Shown: one piece after another, positions 42,663 through 51,756 of the stretch
Numbering within the stretch: the stretch's first letter is position 1
Layout of the letters: the number at the start of each line of letters is the position of its first letter
Assembly (NCBI GenBank): GCA_038237435.1
Contig: JBBRYT010000004.1
Location: 62,001-126,000, forward strand
DNA length: 64,000 nt
Direction of reading: 5' to 3'
Source of the DNA: JACCTI01 sp038237435
GTDB lineage: Bacteria > Verrucomicrobiota > Verrucomicrobiia > Chthoniobacterales > UBA10450
Made by a program: the position numbers and the translations under genes
Notes under the pieces: generated by a model
The model's database searches: none
Told to the model about the DNA's origin: nothing
The model's input: only the letters and a program-made list of their open reading frames with translations

Positions 42663-43058
42663 CTAACCTTCCGCTTGCTGATCTTCCCGCGCGGCCTCGA
42701 CCATTCGATCGTGAGCAGCTTCCTCGTTGCCGTCCTCAACCAAATGCGCGCCGAGAGTTTCATCATCGTCTTCGAAACCGGTGCGCGGGACACGGTGGCC
42801 AGACTCATCGGGAACTTCGTCGCGATCGATCATACCGTCGGTGCGCTCATCGTGATCTTCGGCGGGAGGGATTATTTCCCTTCCCATCAATTCGCGCTGC
42901 GCCTTGCTCCAGTCAGCATCGGTAAATTCCTCTGGATTCCGCTCGTCGATGAGCGCGATCTCGCGGGCGCGTTTCTCAACCATCTCGGGAGTCGGCGCGC
43001 CCATTCCGTTGCCGTGGACACTGATCTTGCCGAAAGGCGGCTGCGAGTTCTCGTTCAT
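42663..43058 (-). CDS. small acidic hypothetical protein at the head of the egt operon
   Basis: 131 residues, hydrophilic, with many Asp and Glu (PAEDHDERTDGMIDRDEVPD). No signal peptide, membrane helix or known motif. A short conserved-looking core is DERNPEEFTDADWSKAQRELMG. It starts after the divergent promoter region and ends 6 bp before egtB, so it is probably the first gene of the ergothioneine transcript. It shows normal coding character, but I do not recognise a family and make no functional claim. Confidence 0.55.
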   Translation of the reverse strand: MNENSQPPFGKISVHGNGMGAPTPEMVEKRAREIALIDERNPEEFTDADWSKAQRELMGREIIPPAEDHDERTDGMIDRDEVPDESGHRVPRTGFEDDDETLGAHLVEDGNEEAAHDRMVEAAREDQQAEG

Positions 43059-43156
43059 ATTAACTAATACGCAACGCAGATGCTTACTGTGCGCAACAGA
43101 TGAAAGTTAATGCGCGCGGCTGGCGCTGTCGAGACGGGCGCGATTACATTGCGGCG

Positions 43157-44032
43157 ATGGAAGTGCGCGGCGCGATCGTGAAGCTCGGAGACGGCAGCCA
43201 CGTGGCCTACGATGAGTACGGCGACCCGCAGGGTTTCCCGGTTGTTTTTTGTCACGGCTGGCCGAGCTCGCGTTCGATGGCGCAACTGACTGACGATGCA
43301 GCAAAACGTGTCGGTGCCCGGATTATTTCGCCGGATCGTCCGGGAATCAGGGGATCATCTTTCGTAAACGCGCGGACGTTACTGGATTGGCCGGACGTTT
43401 TGTCGGCGTTCGTCGCGCATCTTTCGATCAAGAAATTCCGCATGCTGGCAGTTTCGGGCGGCGCCCCATATGCCTATGTCGCCGGATGGAAGTTGCCGGA
43501 GCAAGTGGAAGGGATTGCGATTGCCAGTGGTGTTCCGCCGATCTCCGAACTGAGCGATCACGCCGGACTTTTTTGGCTGCATCGTCGGATGCTGGCGTTG
43601 CAAGGGCGTAATCCCAAGTTATTGCGCGCTTTGTTTCGAATCGCGCGGCCTATTGCGTCACTGCAGATGTCGTTGCGGTGTCGACCGTTTCTCCGACTTA
43701 TCTTGCAACGGATGGATGCTGAGGCCCTGCGGGATCGGCGCGCTTTCGAATCGTGTTTCGAGAGTTCGCGCGCAGCGTGGGCGGCCTCGGTGGAAGGCGT
43801 GATCGCGGACGCGGAAATTTATGCGCGGCCCTGGGGATTTCGCGTCGAAGACATACGCGTCCCGATTCATTTGTGGCATGGAAAAAATGACCGGACCTTT
43901 TCGTTTCGTCTGGCGGAAGAACTAGCGAAACGATTTCAGAACTGCCGGTTGAATATCATTGAAAACGCCGGGCACTATTCGTTGCCGATTCGAAACATGG
44001 AAACAATCCTGGCGGACTTGCTCGCGGTCTAA
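43157..44032 (+). CDS. alpha/beta hydrolase
   Basis: About 291 residues. Oxyanion-hole segment VVFCHGWPSSR is followed by ISPDRPGIRGSS, the nucleophile elbow LAVSGGAPYA (Ser flanked as in many small hydrolases), and the catalytic Asp/His region HGKNDRTFSFRLAEEL and NAGHYSLP. The start is placed at the second ATG (MEVRGAIVKLGDG), where similarity to the family begins; 43100 is an alternative start. The substrate is not apparent. It is divergent from the egt operon, sharing about 100 bp of upstream sequence with it. Confidence 0.8.
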   Translation: MEVRGAIVKLGDGSHVAYDEYGDPQGFPVVFCHGWPSSRSMAQLTDDAAKRVGARIISPDRPGIRGSSFVNARTLLDWPDVLSAFVAHLSIKKFRMLAVSGGAPYAYVAGWKLPEQVEGIAIASGVPPISELSDHAGLFWLHRRMLALQGRNPKLLRALFRIARPIASLQMSLRCRPFLRLILQRMDAEALRDRRAFESCFESSRAAWAASVEGVIADAEIYARPWGFRVEDIRVPIHLWHGKNDRTFSFRLAEELAKRFQNCRLNIIENAGHYSLPIRNMETILADLLAV

Positions 44033-44070
44033 CAACTGCTCAATTCACAGCCCGCGCGAGGCGGCGCTCC

Positions 44071-45147
44071 ATGGAAGATTTTACCGCAGGTATCACGCAC
44101 GATCAGCCGAGCCGGCGTCAATCGACGCTGGGGCCGGAATGGGACGCGCGCATCCATCAATTCGTGACGGAATGGGGCGCGGAAAAATCACCCGAGCTGA
44201 TCGAGGAGATGATCATCACCGTCTTGAAGATGGCGCGGGATCGCATGGGCACGGCGGACCTGAAGTTGATGAATCGCTCGCTCAAGGAAATGCGTTATGC
44301 CGCGAAAGTTTTTGCGGGCTATCGACAATTCCGAAAAGTTTGCGTCTTCGGTTCTGCGCGCACCTTGCCGACCGCGCCGGAGTATGCGGTCGCGGAAGAA
44401 TTCGCGCGCAAGATGGTCGAACAAAGTTACATGGTCATCACCGGGGGCGGTGATGGCATCATGGGCGCAGCGCAAAAGGGCGCGGGACGCGAACACAGTT
44501 TCGGTCTCAACATTCGTTTGCCTTTCGAGCAACGCGCGAATGAGACGATCCACGGCGACAACAAGCTGGTTAACTTCAATTATTTCTTCACTCGCAAATT
44601 GAATTTCGTGAAGGAAACGCACGCGTTCGCGCTTTTTCCCGGCGGCTTCGGCACGATGGATGAAGGCTTCGAAGTGCTGACGCTGATTCAAACCGGCAAG
44701 TCGCGTGTCATTCCCGTGGTGATGGTTGATGCGGCCAACGGGACCTATTGGGAAACGTTGATGAAATTTCTCACCGACCATTTGTTCAAGTTCGGTTTCA
44801 TCGGTGAAGAAGATTTCAAGCTCTTCCGGCTCGTGCACAGCGCCGACGAAGCGCTGCAGGAAATTCTGCAATTCTATAAGCTTTATCACTCTGCGCGCTG
44901 GGTTGGTGACAATCTGGTGATCAGATTGGTGCGGCGATTGTCTGCGCAGGCAGTCACGGAATTGAATGCGCAATTCCGCGATATTGTTCGTAAAGGGGAA
45001 ATCGTACAGGGCACGGCGTTGCGTCAGGAAAAGAACGAACCGGAAATTTGGGATTTGCCGCGACTGATTTTCGTTCCGTATCGCCGCAGCTTTGCGCGCT
45101 TTCGCGAGTTGATCGATGCGATCAACCAGGCGGAACCGGCCGCCTAA
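44071..45147 (+). CDS. LOG-family protein (putative nucleotide 5'-monophosphate phosphoribohydrolase)
   Basis: 358 residues. The central Rossmann-like domain has VFGSARTLP, the ITGGGDGIMGAAQKGA loop and the family signature FPGGFGTMDEGFE, which bind and hydrolyse nucleoside monophosphates in LOG/YgdH proteins. It is longer than plant-like LOG (about 190), matching the larger PpnN-like bacterial group; extra N-terminal and C-terminal helical segments flank the core. Exact substrate unknown. Convergent with the acyl carrier gene; the gap is only 8 bp. Confidence 0.83.
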   Translation: MEDFTAGITHDQPSRRQSTLGPEWDARIHQFVTEWGAEKSPELIEEMIITVLKMARDRMGTADLKLMNRSLKEMRYAAKVFAGYRQFRKVCVFGSARTLPTAPEYAVAEEFARKMVEQSYMVITGGGDGIMGAAQKGAGREHSFGLNIRLPFEQRANETIHGDNKLVNFNYFFTRKLNFVKETHAFALFPGGFGTMDEGFEVLTLIQTGKSRVIPVVMVDAANGTYWETLMKFLTDHLFKFGFIGEEDFKLFRLVHSADEALQEILQFYKLYHSARWVGDNLVIRLVRRLSAQAVTELNAQFRDIVRKGEIVQGTALRQEKNEPEIWDLPRLIFVPYRRSFARFRELIDAINQAEPAA

Positions 45148-45155
45148 ACTACTCG

Positions 45156-45425
45156 TTAGACCTTAGCCGCCTGCTTCTCGAGAACGTAATCGTGAATGGT
45201 GTTGACCGTGCGCAGCGCGGTGCTCGCCACTTCGGAATTCGGCACACCTACGCCGAACGTTTTTTCCATGCTGACTACGAGCTCGAGCGCGTCGATCGAG
45301 TCGAGTCCTAAACCACCCGCGCCGAAGAGCGGCATGTCATCGCCGATTTGTTCCGGCGTAACCTGCAGCATCAAATTCTTGACCAGCATTTCTTTGATGC
45401 GCTGGCGCAGGTTCGGGTCGGACAT
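45156..45425 (-). CDS. acyl carrier protein
   Basis: 89 residues. The phosphopantetheine Ser lies in GLGLDSIDALEL. The start is placed at the internal ATG (MSDPNLRQRIKEML); the frame is open nine codons further up. Carrier proteins of this type hold growing acyl chains in fatty-acid or specialised lipid synthesis. No fatty-acid genes are adjacent, so it may be a secondary carrier and not the main AcpP. The stop codon overlaps a near copy of the iterated motif. Confidence 0.82.
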   Translation of the reverse strand: MSDPNLRQRIKEMLVKNLMLQVTPEQIGDDMPLFGAGGLGLDSIDALELVVSMEKTFGVGVPNSEVASTALRTVNTIHDYVLEKQAAKV

Positions 45426-45487
45426 AAAACGCGAGTTGCGAAAGTGTCGCAACGAATCGCGAAGTCAACCGCGAAGGTCTAACAGGA

Positions 45488-45497
45488 CTCGTTAGGC
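45488..45497 (+). repeat. motif copy whose TAA ends tatA
   Basis: Exact CTCGTTAGGC on the + strand. Read on the minus strand it is GCC-TAA-CGAG, so the tatA stop codon is the TAA inside the motif. This is the only minus-strand frame that a coding copy may not occupy. Confidence 0.75.
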
Positions 45498-45797
45498 TCT
45501 TTGGTCGGGCTCGATTACCTCGCTCGAGGCTGCCCGAACTTCCGACGTGACCGGATTCTCAAGACGCGGTGTCGTCGGGACCGTGGACGCGGCCGGCTTT
45601 GCGGCTACATCCGTTTTGCCAGCGTTATGCAATTCGTCGCTAAATTCGTCTTTCGCCTTTTGGAATTCTCGTACTGCCTGGCCCATTCCTTTGGCCAGCT
45701 CGGGCAATTTCTTCGCGCCGAAAAGCACGAGAACGATCAGGAGAATAACGATCAGGTCCGGCCCGCCGAAATTCATCAAACTCGCGAGGAGGTTCAT
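45492..45797 (-). CDS. tatA: twin-arginine translocase subunit TatA/E
   Basis: 101 residues. One N-terminal transmembrane helix (about residues 14-30, DLIVILLIVLVLFGAKKLP) leads into the amphipathic helix AKGMGQAVREFQKAKDEF and an unstructured tail. This forms the pore of the Tat pathway for folded proteins. The stop TAA is part of an exact motif copy at 45488. An ATG seven codons in is an alternative start. tatB/tatC are not in this window. Confidence 0.9.
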   Translation of the reverse strand: MNLLASLMNFGGPDLIVILLIVLVLFGAKKLPELAKGMGQAVREFQKAKDEFSDELHNAGKTDVAAKPAASTVPTTPRLENPVTSEVRAASSEVIEPDQRA

Positions 45798-45854
45798 CGG
45801 ATGCGGCTAACATCTGCCGCTGCCGAGTAATGGCAAGGCATTTCGCGAGCGCGG

Positions 45855-46256
45855 CTAAGGGAGATGCAAGGCGCGCCGCACCGAAACGGTCAGCAAACCG
45901 TTCACTCGATACCCGTAATTTTTTTGCAAAAGCGCGATCGCGTTACCGACTTCGTCCGACATCACGCCATCGATCGGGCCGCAATAGTAGCCGTTGCGTC
46001 GTAGCGCCTCCTGCACCGCGCCCATGTAAGCAGGATCTTTCTCCAGTTCGCGCCGCGATTTATTGTAGTAAAAAAGACGCCACGGTTCTCGCGCCGCGAA
46101 ATCGGTTTCGTTAAGTTCTTTGGAGTTATGCAGAACTCCCCACGCATCACGCGGGAGCAGGGCCTGCCGCGCACGTCCGAAGTGATAGTCATCGGCGGCG
46201 GAAAGAAACGCAGAGCAACCAAAGAATATGGCAGCGAACAAAGCGGGTTGCTTCAT
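45855..46256 (-). CDS. secreted peptidoglycan-binding-domain protein
   Basis: 133 residues with a signal peptide (about 1-19, ending FLSAA). The C-terminal half (VQEALRRNGYYCGPIDGVMSDEVGNAIALLQKNYGYRVNGLL) is a PG_binding_1 fold, which anchors proteins to the cell wall. No catalytic domain is attached, so it may be a wall-anchored adaptor. It sits between tatA and glnA on the same strand. Confidence 0.75.
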   Translation of the reverse strand: MKQPALFAAIFFGCSAFLSAADDYHFGRARQALLPRDAWGVLHNSKELNETDFAAREPWRLFYYNKSRRELEKDPAYMGAVQEALRRNGYYCGPIDGVMSDEVGNAIALLQKNYGYRVNGLLTVSVRRALHLP

Positions 46257-46305
46257 GTAACTATTAAATACTTACCGGGGCTAAACGGCAAGAGTGGCGG
46301 CGATC

Positions 46306-47730
46306 TTACACGTCGTAATACATCGCGAACTCATACGGATGCGGACGGAGACGAAGCGCGTCGTATTCCTTTTGTTTCATCTCGATCCAGTTGGCGATGA
46401 AGTCGGAATTGAAGACGTCGCCTTTGAGGAGGAATTGATGATCGGCTTCGAAGGCTTTGATGGCGCCACTGAGTGAATCGGGAACGCTCGGGACTTGCGC
46501 CAGTTCTTCTGGCGGCAGCTCGTAGAGATTTTTGTCGAGCGGATCGCCGGGATCGATGCGGTTTTGAATTCCATCGAGGCCGGCGAGCAGCAAAGCGGAG
46601 AAGGCGAGGTAGGGATTCGCGGCCGGATCAGGTGTGCGGAATTCGATGCGCTTAGATTTCGGATTCGCGGAGTACGTCGGTATGCGAATAGCGGCGGAAC
46701 GATTGCGTGCGGAGTAGGCGAGGTTTACCGGCGCTTCGAAGCCGGGCACGAGTCGCTTGTAGCTGTTGGTGGTTGGATTCGTTAGGCAAGTCAGCGCCGG
46801 TGCGTGCCGCAAAATTCCGCCGATGTAAAAGAGCGCCATCTCGCTCAAGCCGGCGTAGCCGTTGCCAGCGAAAAGGGGTTTGCCTTCTTTCCAAAGCGAC
46901 ATGTGCGTGTGCATGCCGGAGCCGTTGTCGCCAAAGAGCGGTTTCGGCATAAACGTGACCGTTTTGCCGTGCTTCTTCGCGACGTTGCGCACGATGTATT
47001 TGTAATATTGCATGTAGTCGCCCATCTGCTTCATCGGCGCGAAACGGATGTCGATTTCGGCTTGTCCCGCGGTCGCGACTTCGTGGTGCTGGCGCTCGAT
47101 CGGGATGCCGGCTTTTTCGAGCTCGAGGCACATATCGTTTCGAATATCTTGCTGCGTGTCCGCCGGCGCGACCGGGAAGTAGCCTTCCTTCGCGCGGATT
47201 TTGTAACCGAGATTTGGAAACTCTTCTTTGCCGCTGTTCCAATGTCCTTCCGCGCTGTCGACTAGGTGAAAGGAGGAATTTCCGGAGTTGTTGAAGCGCA
47301 CTTCGTCGAAGATAAAAAATTCCGCTTCCGGTCCGAACGACGCGGTGTCCGCGATACCGGTGCTTTGCAAATAAGCTTCCGCTTTTTCCGCCACGCCGCG
47401 CGGATCGCGATCGTAGGGCTCGCGCGTGATCGGATCGACGATCGTGCAAATCAAACTCAAGGTCGGCTCGGCGTTAAACGGATCGATCCACGCGGTTGAT
47501 GCATCCGGAATAACGAGCATGTCGCTAGCGTTGATCGCGCGCCAACCGCGAATACTCGAGCCATCGAAGCCGAGACCTTCCGAAAAAATCTCTTCGTTAT
47601 ACTCCGTCAGCGTCGTGGTGAAATGCTGCCAGCTGCCGGGCAGGTCGGTGAATTTGAAGTCGATCAGTTTGACCTCGCGGTCCTTAATTATCTTGCTGAC
47701 GTCGGATGGGGATTTTTTGTCTTTGGCCAT
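46306..47730 (-). CDS. glnA: glutamine synthetase type I
   Basis: 474 residues, the usual length for GSI. It forms glutamine from glutamate, ammonia and ATP. The catalytic and metal-binding stretches GFDGSSIRGW, FGPEAEFFIFDEV and NGSGMHTHMSLW are intact. The adenylylation-loop Tyr is present in DKNLYELPPEE, so control by GlnE-type adenylylation is possible. It is 106 bp downstream of glnB on the same strand, and the pair probably respond together to nitrogen status. A near copy of the motif (46778) lies within. Confidence 0.96.
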   Translation of the reverse strand: MAKDKKSPSDVSKIIKDREVKLIDFKFTDLPGSWQHFTTTLTEYNEEIFSEGLGFDGSSIRGWRAINASDMLVIPDASTAWIDPFNAEPTLSLICTIVDPITREPYDRDPRGVAEKAEAYLQSTGIADTASFGPEAEFFIFDEVRFNNSGNSSFHLVDSAEGHWNSGKEEFPNLGYKIRAKEGYFPVAPADTQQDIRNDMCLELEKAGIPIERQHHEVATAGQAEIDIRFAPMKQMGDYMQYYKYIVRNVAKKHGKTVTFMPKPLFGDNGSGMHTHMSLWKEGKPLFAGNGYAGLSEMALFYIGGILRHAPALTCLTNPTTNSYKRLVPGFEAPVNLAYSARNRSAAIRIPTYSANPKSKRIEFRTPDPAANPYLAFSALLLAGLDGIQNRIDPGDPLDKNLYELPPEELAQVPSVPDSLSGAIKAFEADHQFLLKGDVFNSDFIANWIEMKQKEYDALRLRPHPYEFAMYYDV

Positions 47731-47836
47731 GGGAATGGTGCGTGGTTTTTAGGTTAAGAACGACTCTTTAGGCAAAAAATAGTCGGCGACGCTCCGCCGA
47801 AAAGTGGAGCGAAGAGAAATTGGCGGCGCAAGTTTG

Positions 47837-48175
47837 CTAGACGGCTTTTTCGCCGATCTCTTCCGTGCGGATGCGGACCGCGTGTTCCACTGGGAGAACG
47901 AAAACTTTTCCGTCGCCGATTTTTCCGGTCTTGGCCGCGCTCACCACGATGTTAACCGCTTTCTCGACCATTTCATCGGCGAGGACGATTTCGATTTTCA
48001 CTTTGGGCAAAAAATCGACGGTGTATTCGCTGCCTCGATAAATCTCGGTGTGGCCTTTCTGTCGCCCGAAGCCTTTCACTTCCGTTACGGTCATGCCCTC
48101 GATGCCGAGCTCGGCCAGGGCTTCCTTCACTTCCTCGAGTTTGAACGGCTTGATGATGGCTTCGAGTTTTTTCAT
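47837..48175 (-). CDS. glnB: nitrogen regulatory protein P-II
   Basis: 112 residues. The uridylylation-site Tyr is residue 51 in the T-loop segment RGSEYTVDFLPK. Other signatures KIEIVLADEMVEKAVNIVVSAAKTGKIGDGKVFV are intact. P-II senses 2-oxoglutarate and ATP and controls GlnE, NtrB and transporters. No amtB is next to it. The 74 bp upstream contain GATAAT on the minus strand (a fair -10 element) but no matching -35, and I could not find a correctly spaced sigma-54 site. Confidence 0.96.
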   Translation of the reverse strand: MKKLEAIIKPFKLEEVKEALAELGIEGMTVTEVKGFGRQKGHTEIYRGSEYTVDFLPKVKIEIVLADEMVEKAVNIVVSAAKTGKIGDGKVFVLPVEHAVRIRTEEIGEKAV

Positions 48176-48345
48176 GGGCTTCTAAGCTGCGGCCACCGCA
48201 AATTCATTATCCAGACGCTGACTGCGGCACGCGCTGTCTTAACAACGCGATGCGATACGCGCAACTCTCAAATTTGTTGAACGGTTTCAGCGCAAAATCT
48301 TGCGTTTTCTTGCTGCTTCGACCTCGCAGTTTATACTGCGCCCTG

Positions 48346-51300
48346 ATGCCCCGCGACTCCTTCGTTCATCTCCATCTGCACACCGAGTATTCGCTGCTCG
48401 ACGGTGCAATCCGGATGAAGGAGCTGATGAAAAAAGCCACGGAATTCGAGATGCCGGCAGTCGCGATTACCGATCACGGAAATCTTTTTGGCGCGATTGA
48501 ATTTTATCAGGAAGCGCAAAAATCCGGGATCAAACCGATCATTGGTTGCGAGGCTTACATGGCGCCCGGCTCGATCAAGGATCGGCCGAACAACATGCGC
48601 GACGCGGCCTATCATTTCACCTTGCTGGCCAAGGATGCGACCGGCTATCGCAATTTGGTTAAGCTGATTTCGACGGCCCATCTCGACGGATTTCATTACA
48701 GGCCGCGGATCGACAAAGAAATTCTCGCGAAACATTCCGAAGGATTGATCGGAATGAGCGCGTGTTTAAAGGGCGAGATCAACATGGCGATCCAATCCGA
48801 CAACATGGAAAAAGCGCGACAAAGCACCGCGGAATTTCGCGACATCTTCGGCGCAGAGAATTTTTTCCTCGAACTCCACGACCACGGCATCGAGGCGCAG
48901 CACAAATGCAATCGTGTCCTGCCGACCCTGGCGAAAGAATTCGGGATCGGATTGGTCGCGGCCAACGATGTGCATTTTCTCGAGCGCCAGCATCACGACG
49001 CGCACGACGTCATGATCTGCATCGGCACCGGCAAAATGGTGCACGACGAGCGCCGCATGCGTTACACGCCGGAGCTCTATTTCAAGTCCGCCGACGAAAT
49101 GCGCGCGTTGTTTAGTGAGCACCCGGAGGCGATCACGAACACGGTCGAAATTGCCGAACGCTGCAATCTCGAGCTTGAATTCGGCAAATCGAAATATCCG
49201 GAATATCCCGCGCCGGAAGGGAAGACGCGCGAAGCGTATCTGCGCGAGCTTTGCTACAAAGGTTTGCACGAACGCTACGGCGAACGGCTCGATTCGGAGT
49301 TGATCAAGCGGCTCGATTACGAACTCGATGTTTTGGAGAAGACGGGCTTCGTCAGTTACTTCCTCATTGTTTGGGATTTCATTCACTTCGCGAAGGAGCG
49401 CGGAATTCCAGTGGGGCCGGGACGCGGTTCCGCCGCCGGTTCGATGGCCGCGTATGTCCTCGGAATTACCGACATCGATCCGCTGCAATTTAATCTGCTC
49501 TTCGAGCGGTTTCTAAATCCGGAACGCGTTTCACCGCCGGATATCGACGTTGATTTTTGCGAAGCGCGTCGTGGCGAAGTGCTTGAATACGTGCGGCAAA
49601 AATACGGTGAGCGCCGCGTTTCGCAGATCATCACGTTTGGAAAACTGAAGGCGAAGAGCGTGGTGCGCGATGTCGGTCGGGTGATCGGTTTGAGTTACGG
49701 CGAAGCGGACCGGATTGCGAAGATGATTCCGAACGAGTTGAACATCACGCTCGCTTCCGCCGCGGAAAAAACTCCCGATTTGAAAAAAGCGATCGCGAGC
49801 GAACCATCCACGAAGCAGCTCTGGGATTACGCCCTGGTCCTGGAAGGTTTGTCACGGAACGCCGGCGTGCACGCAGCCGGAGTTGTGATTGGCGATCGCG
49901 ATTTGTCGGACTACGTCCCGCTCTGTCGCGACACCAAAGGCACCGACGTCATCAGTCAGTTCGCAATGGGACCACTGAACGATCTCGGTTTGCTGAAGAT
50001 GGATTTCCTCGGGCTGAAAACACTGACCGTGATCGAGGACACGCTGAAATTAATTCGACAACGCGCGCCGGAGTTTTCGCTCAAGCGTATTCCGTTCGAT
50101 GACGCGAAGTCGTTCACGCTTTTCAATCGCGGCGAAACCATCGGCCTTTTCCAAATGGAATCCGGCGGGATGACCAGCGTCTCTAAGCAGCTGGACGTGC
50201 AGAAGGTCGACGACATCATCGCCTTGATCGCGCTCTATCGTCCGGGCCCAATGGATCTGATTCCGGAATTCATCAAGGCGAAGAAAAGCGGCAAAGTGAA
50301 ATACGCGCATCCGCTGCTCGAAGAAATAGCGGCGGAAACCTACGGGATTCTCATTTACCAGGAGCAGGTCATGGCCGCAGCCAACAAGCTGGCTGGTTAC
50401 TCGTTAGGCCAATCGGATCTACTCCGCCGCGCCATGGGGAAAAAGGACAAGGAAAAGATGGGGAAGGAGCGCGTCAATTTCATCGAAGGCTGCGAGCGCA
50501 CCAACCAGATCGCCGCAAAAAAAGCGAACGAGATTTTCGATTTGCTGGAAAAATTCGCGGGTTACGGATTCAACAAAAGCCACAGCGCGGCTTACGGTTT
50601 GATCAGTTACCAAACGGCGTATCTGAAAGCGAACTATCCGGTCGAATTCATGTCCGGACTGCTCAGCAACGAAATCAATAACACCGACAAGATTTCTGTT
50701 TTCGTCGGCGAGTGTAAGCGGATGGGCATTCCCATTTTGCCGCCGGATGTGAATCATAGCGCGCTGAAATTCACTCCGGAAAATTCTACTTCGATTCGTT
50801 ATGGATTAGCGGCGATCAAGAATGTGGGGGAAAGCGCGATGGAAGCGGCGATCCGCGCACGCGAAAACGGCGGCGACTTCACATCGCTGAAGGATTTTTG
50901 TGCGCGGCTCGATTCGCGCATCGCCAACCGCAAAATGCTGGAGAGTCTGGTCAAAGCGGGCGCGTTCGATTTCGCCGGCCGCAATCGCGCGGAATTGTTT
51001 GCCGCGATTGACGAATCGTTGGCCGCGGCCTCGTCGTCGCATCGCGACCGCGCCAGCGGACAAGTTTCCTTGTTCGATGATTTACCGCAGCCAACTTCGA
51101 AATCGGCAAGCCGCGCCGTGATTCCGTGGTCGCAACACGAGACGATGTCGTACGAAAAGGAATTGTTAGGTTTCTACGTCACGGGACATCCGCTCGACGC
51201 TTACGCGAAAACGATTGCGGAAGGAAATTATCAAACCATCAACTCGTTAGGCGAATTGCAGGATCGTTCGCAGTTCCGCATCGCGGGCGCGCTGGCGCAG

Positions 51301-51756
51301 GTCGATCGCAAGTTCACCAAGAAGGAAGGAAAACCCTTTGCGGTTGTCTGGGTGGAAGATCTCACCGGCACGCTCGAAGTCGTTTTGTGGAACGAGACTT
51401 TTGTGAAGGTTGCAGATTTCCTCGCGCCGGGACGCGTAATCGCGATTCAAGGCAAGCTCGACAATCGCGACGACGCCATGCGCGCGACTGCGGACAAGGC
51501 GAAGTTGCTGAAAGCGGACGCTGCCAATGGCGCGAGCGGCAATGGACATTCGAAGATTACTCTTAAGTTTTCACCGAGCGCGAACAGTTCCGATCTGCAG
51601 CAGGTGAAACAGCTACTCGCCACTTCACCGGGGTCGCGGCCGGTTGAGTTGCTCTTCGAGCGCGCGGATGGCGGCGTGTTGCGTCTGGATGCCGGGTCGG
51701 ATCTGCGGGTGGAGTTAACGCCGGAATTGCAGCAGCGATTAGCGCGCTGGCTGTAA
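48346..51756 (+). CDS. dnaE: DNA polymerase III alpha subunit
   Basis: 1136 residues. The replicative polymerase begins with a PHP domain (FVHLHLHTEYSLLDGAI, AITDHGNLFG). It then has the beta-family catalytic core with PPDIDVDF and QIITFGKLKAKSVVRDVGR, the AGVHAAGVVI segment, and a C-terminal OB-fold (FRIAGALAQVDRKFTKKEG). The start is placed at 48346 because the upstream 32 codons are not family-like. It contains two exact motif copies (50400 as YSLGQ, 51243 as NSLGE). It overlaps the convergent DUF4230-like gene by 18 bp. Confidence 0.96.
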   Translation: MPRDSFVHLHLHTEYSLLDGAIRMKELMKKATEFEMPAVAITDHGNLFGAIEFYQEAQKSGIKPIIGCEAYMAPGSIKDRPNNMRDAAYHFTLLAKDATGYRNLVKLISTAHLDGFHYRPRIDKEILAKHSEGLIGMSACLKGEINMAIQSDNMEKARQSTAEFRDIFGAENFFLELHDHGIEAQHKCNRVLPTLAKEFGIGLVAANDVHFLERQHHDAHDVMICIGTGKMVHDERRMRYTPELYFKSADEMRALFSEHPEAITNTVEIAERCNLELEFGKSKYPEYPAPEGKTREAYLRELCYKGLHERYGERLDSELIKRLDYELDVLEKTGFVSYFLIVWDFIHFAKERGIPVGPGRGSAAGSMAAYVLGITDIDPLQFNLLFERFLNPERVSPPDIDVDFCEARRGEVLEYVRQKYGERRVSQIITFGKLKAKSVVRDVGRVIGLSYGEADRIAKMIPNELNITLASAAEKTPDLKKAIASEPSTKQLWDYALVLEGLSRNAGVHAAGVVIGDRDLSDYVPLCRDTKGTDVISQFAMGPLNDLGLLKMDFLGLKTLTVIEDTLKLIRQRAPEFSLKRIPFDDAKSFTLFNRGETIGLFQMESGGMTSVSKQLDVQKVDDIIALIALYRPGPMDLIPEFIKAKKSGKVKYAHPLLEEIAAETYGILIYQEQVMAAANKLAGYSLGQSDLLRRAMGKKDKEKMGKERVNFIEGCERTNQIAAKKANEIFDLLEKFAGYGFNKSHSAAYGLISYQTAYLKANYPVEFMSGLLSNEINNTDKISVFVGECKRMGIPILPPDVNHSALKFTPENSTSIRYGLAAIKNVGESAMEAAIRARENGGDFTSLKDFCARLDSRIANRKMLESLVKAGAFDFAGRNRAELFAAIDESLAAASSSHRDRASGQVSLFDDLPQPTSKSASRAVIPWSQHETMSYEKELLGFYVTGHPLDAYAKTIAEGNYQTINSLGELQDRSQFRIAGALAQVDRKFTKKEGKPFAVVWVEDLTGTLEVVLWNETFVKVADFLAPGRVIAIQGKLDNRDDAMRATADKAKLLKADAANGASGNGHSKITLKFSPSANSSDLQQVKQLLATSPGSRPVELLFERADGGVLRLDAGSDLRVELTPELQQRLARWL

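Noticed and set aside
48176..48345. Sigma-54 promoter upstream of glnB
   Set aside because: TGG and TTGC elements are present on the minus strand, but the spacing between GG and GC is one base too long for a sigma-54 site; only a fair -10 (GATAAT) is left.
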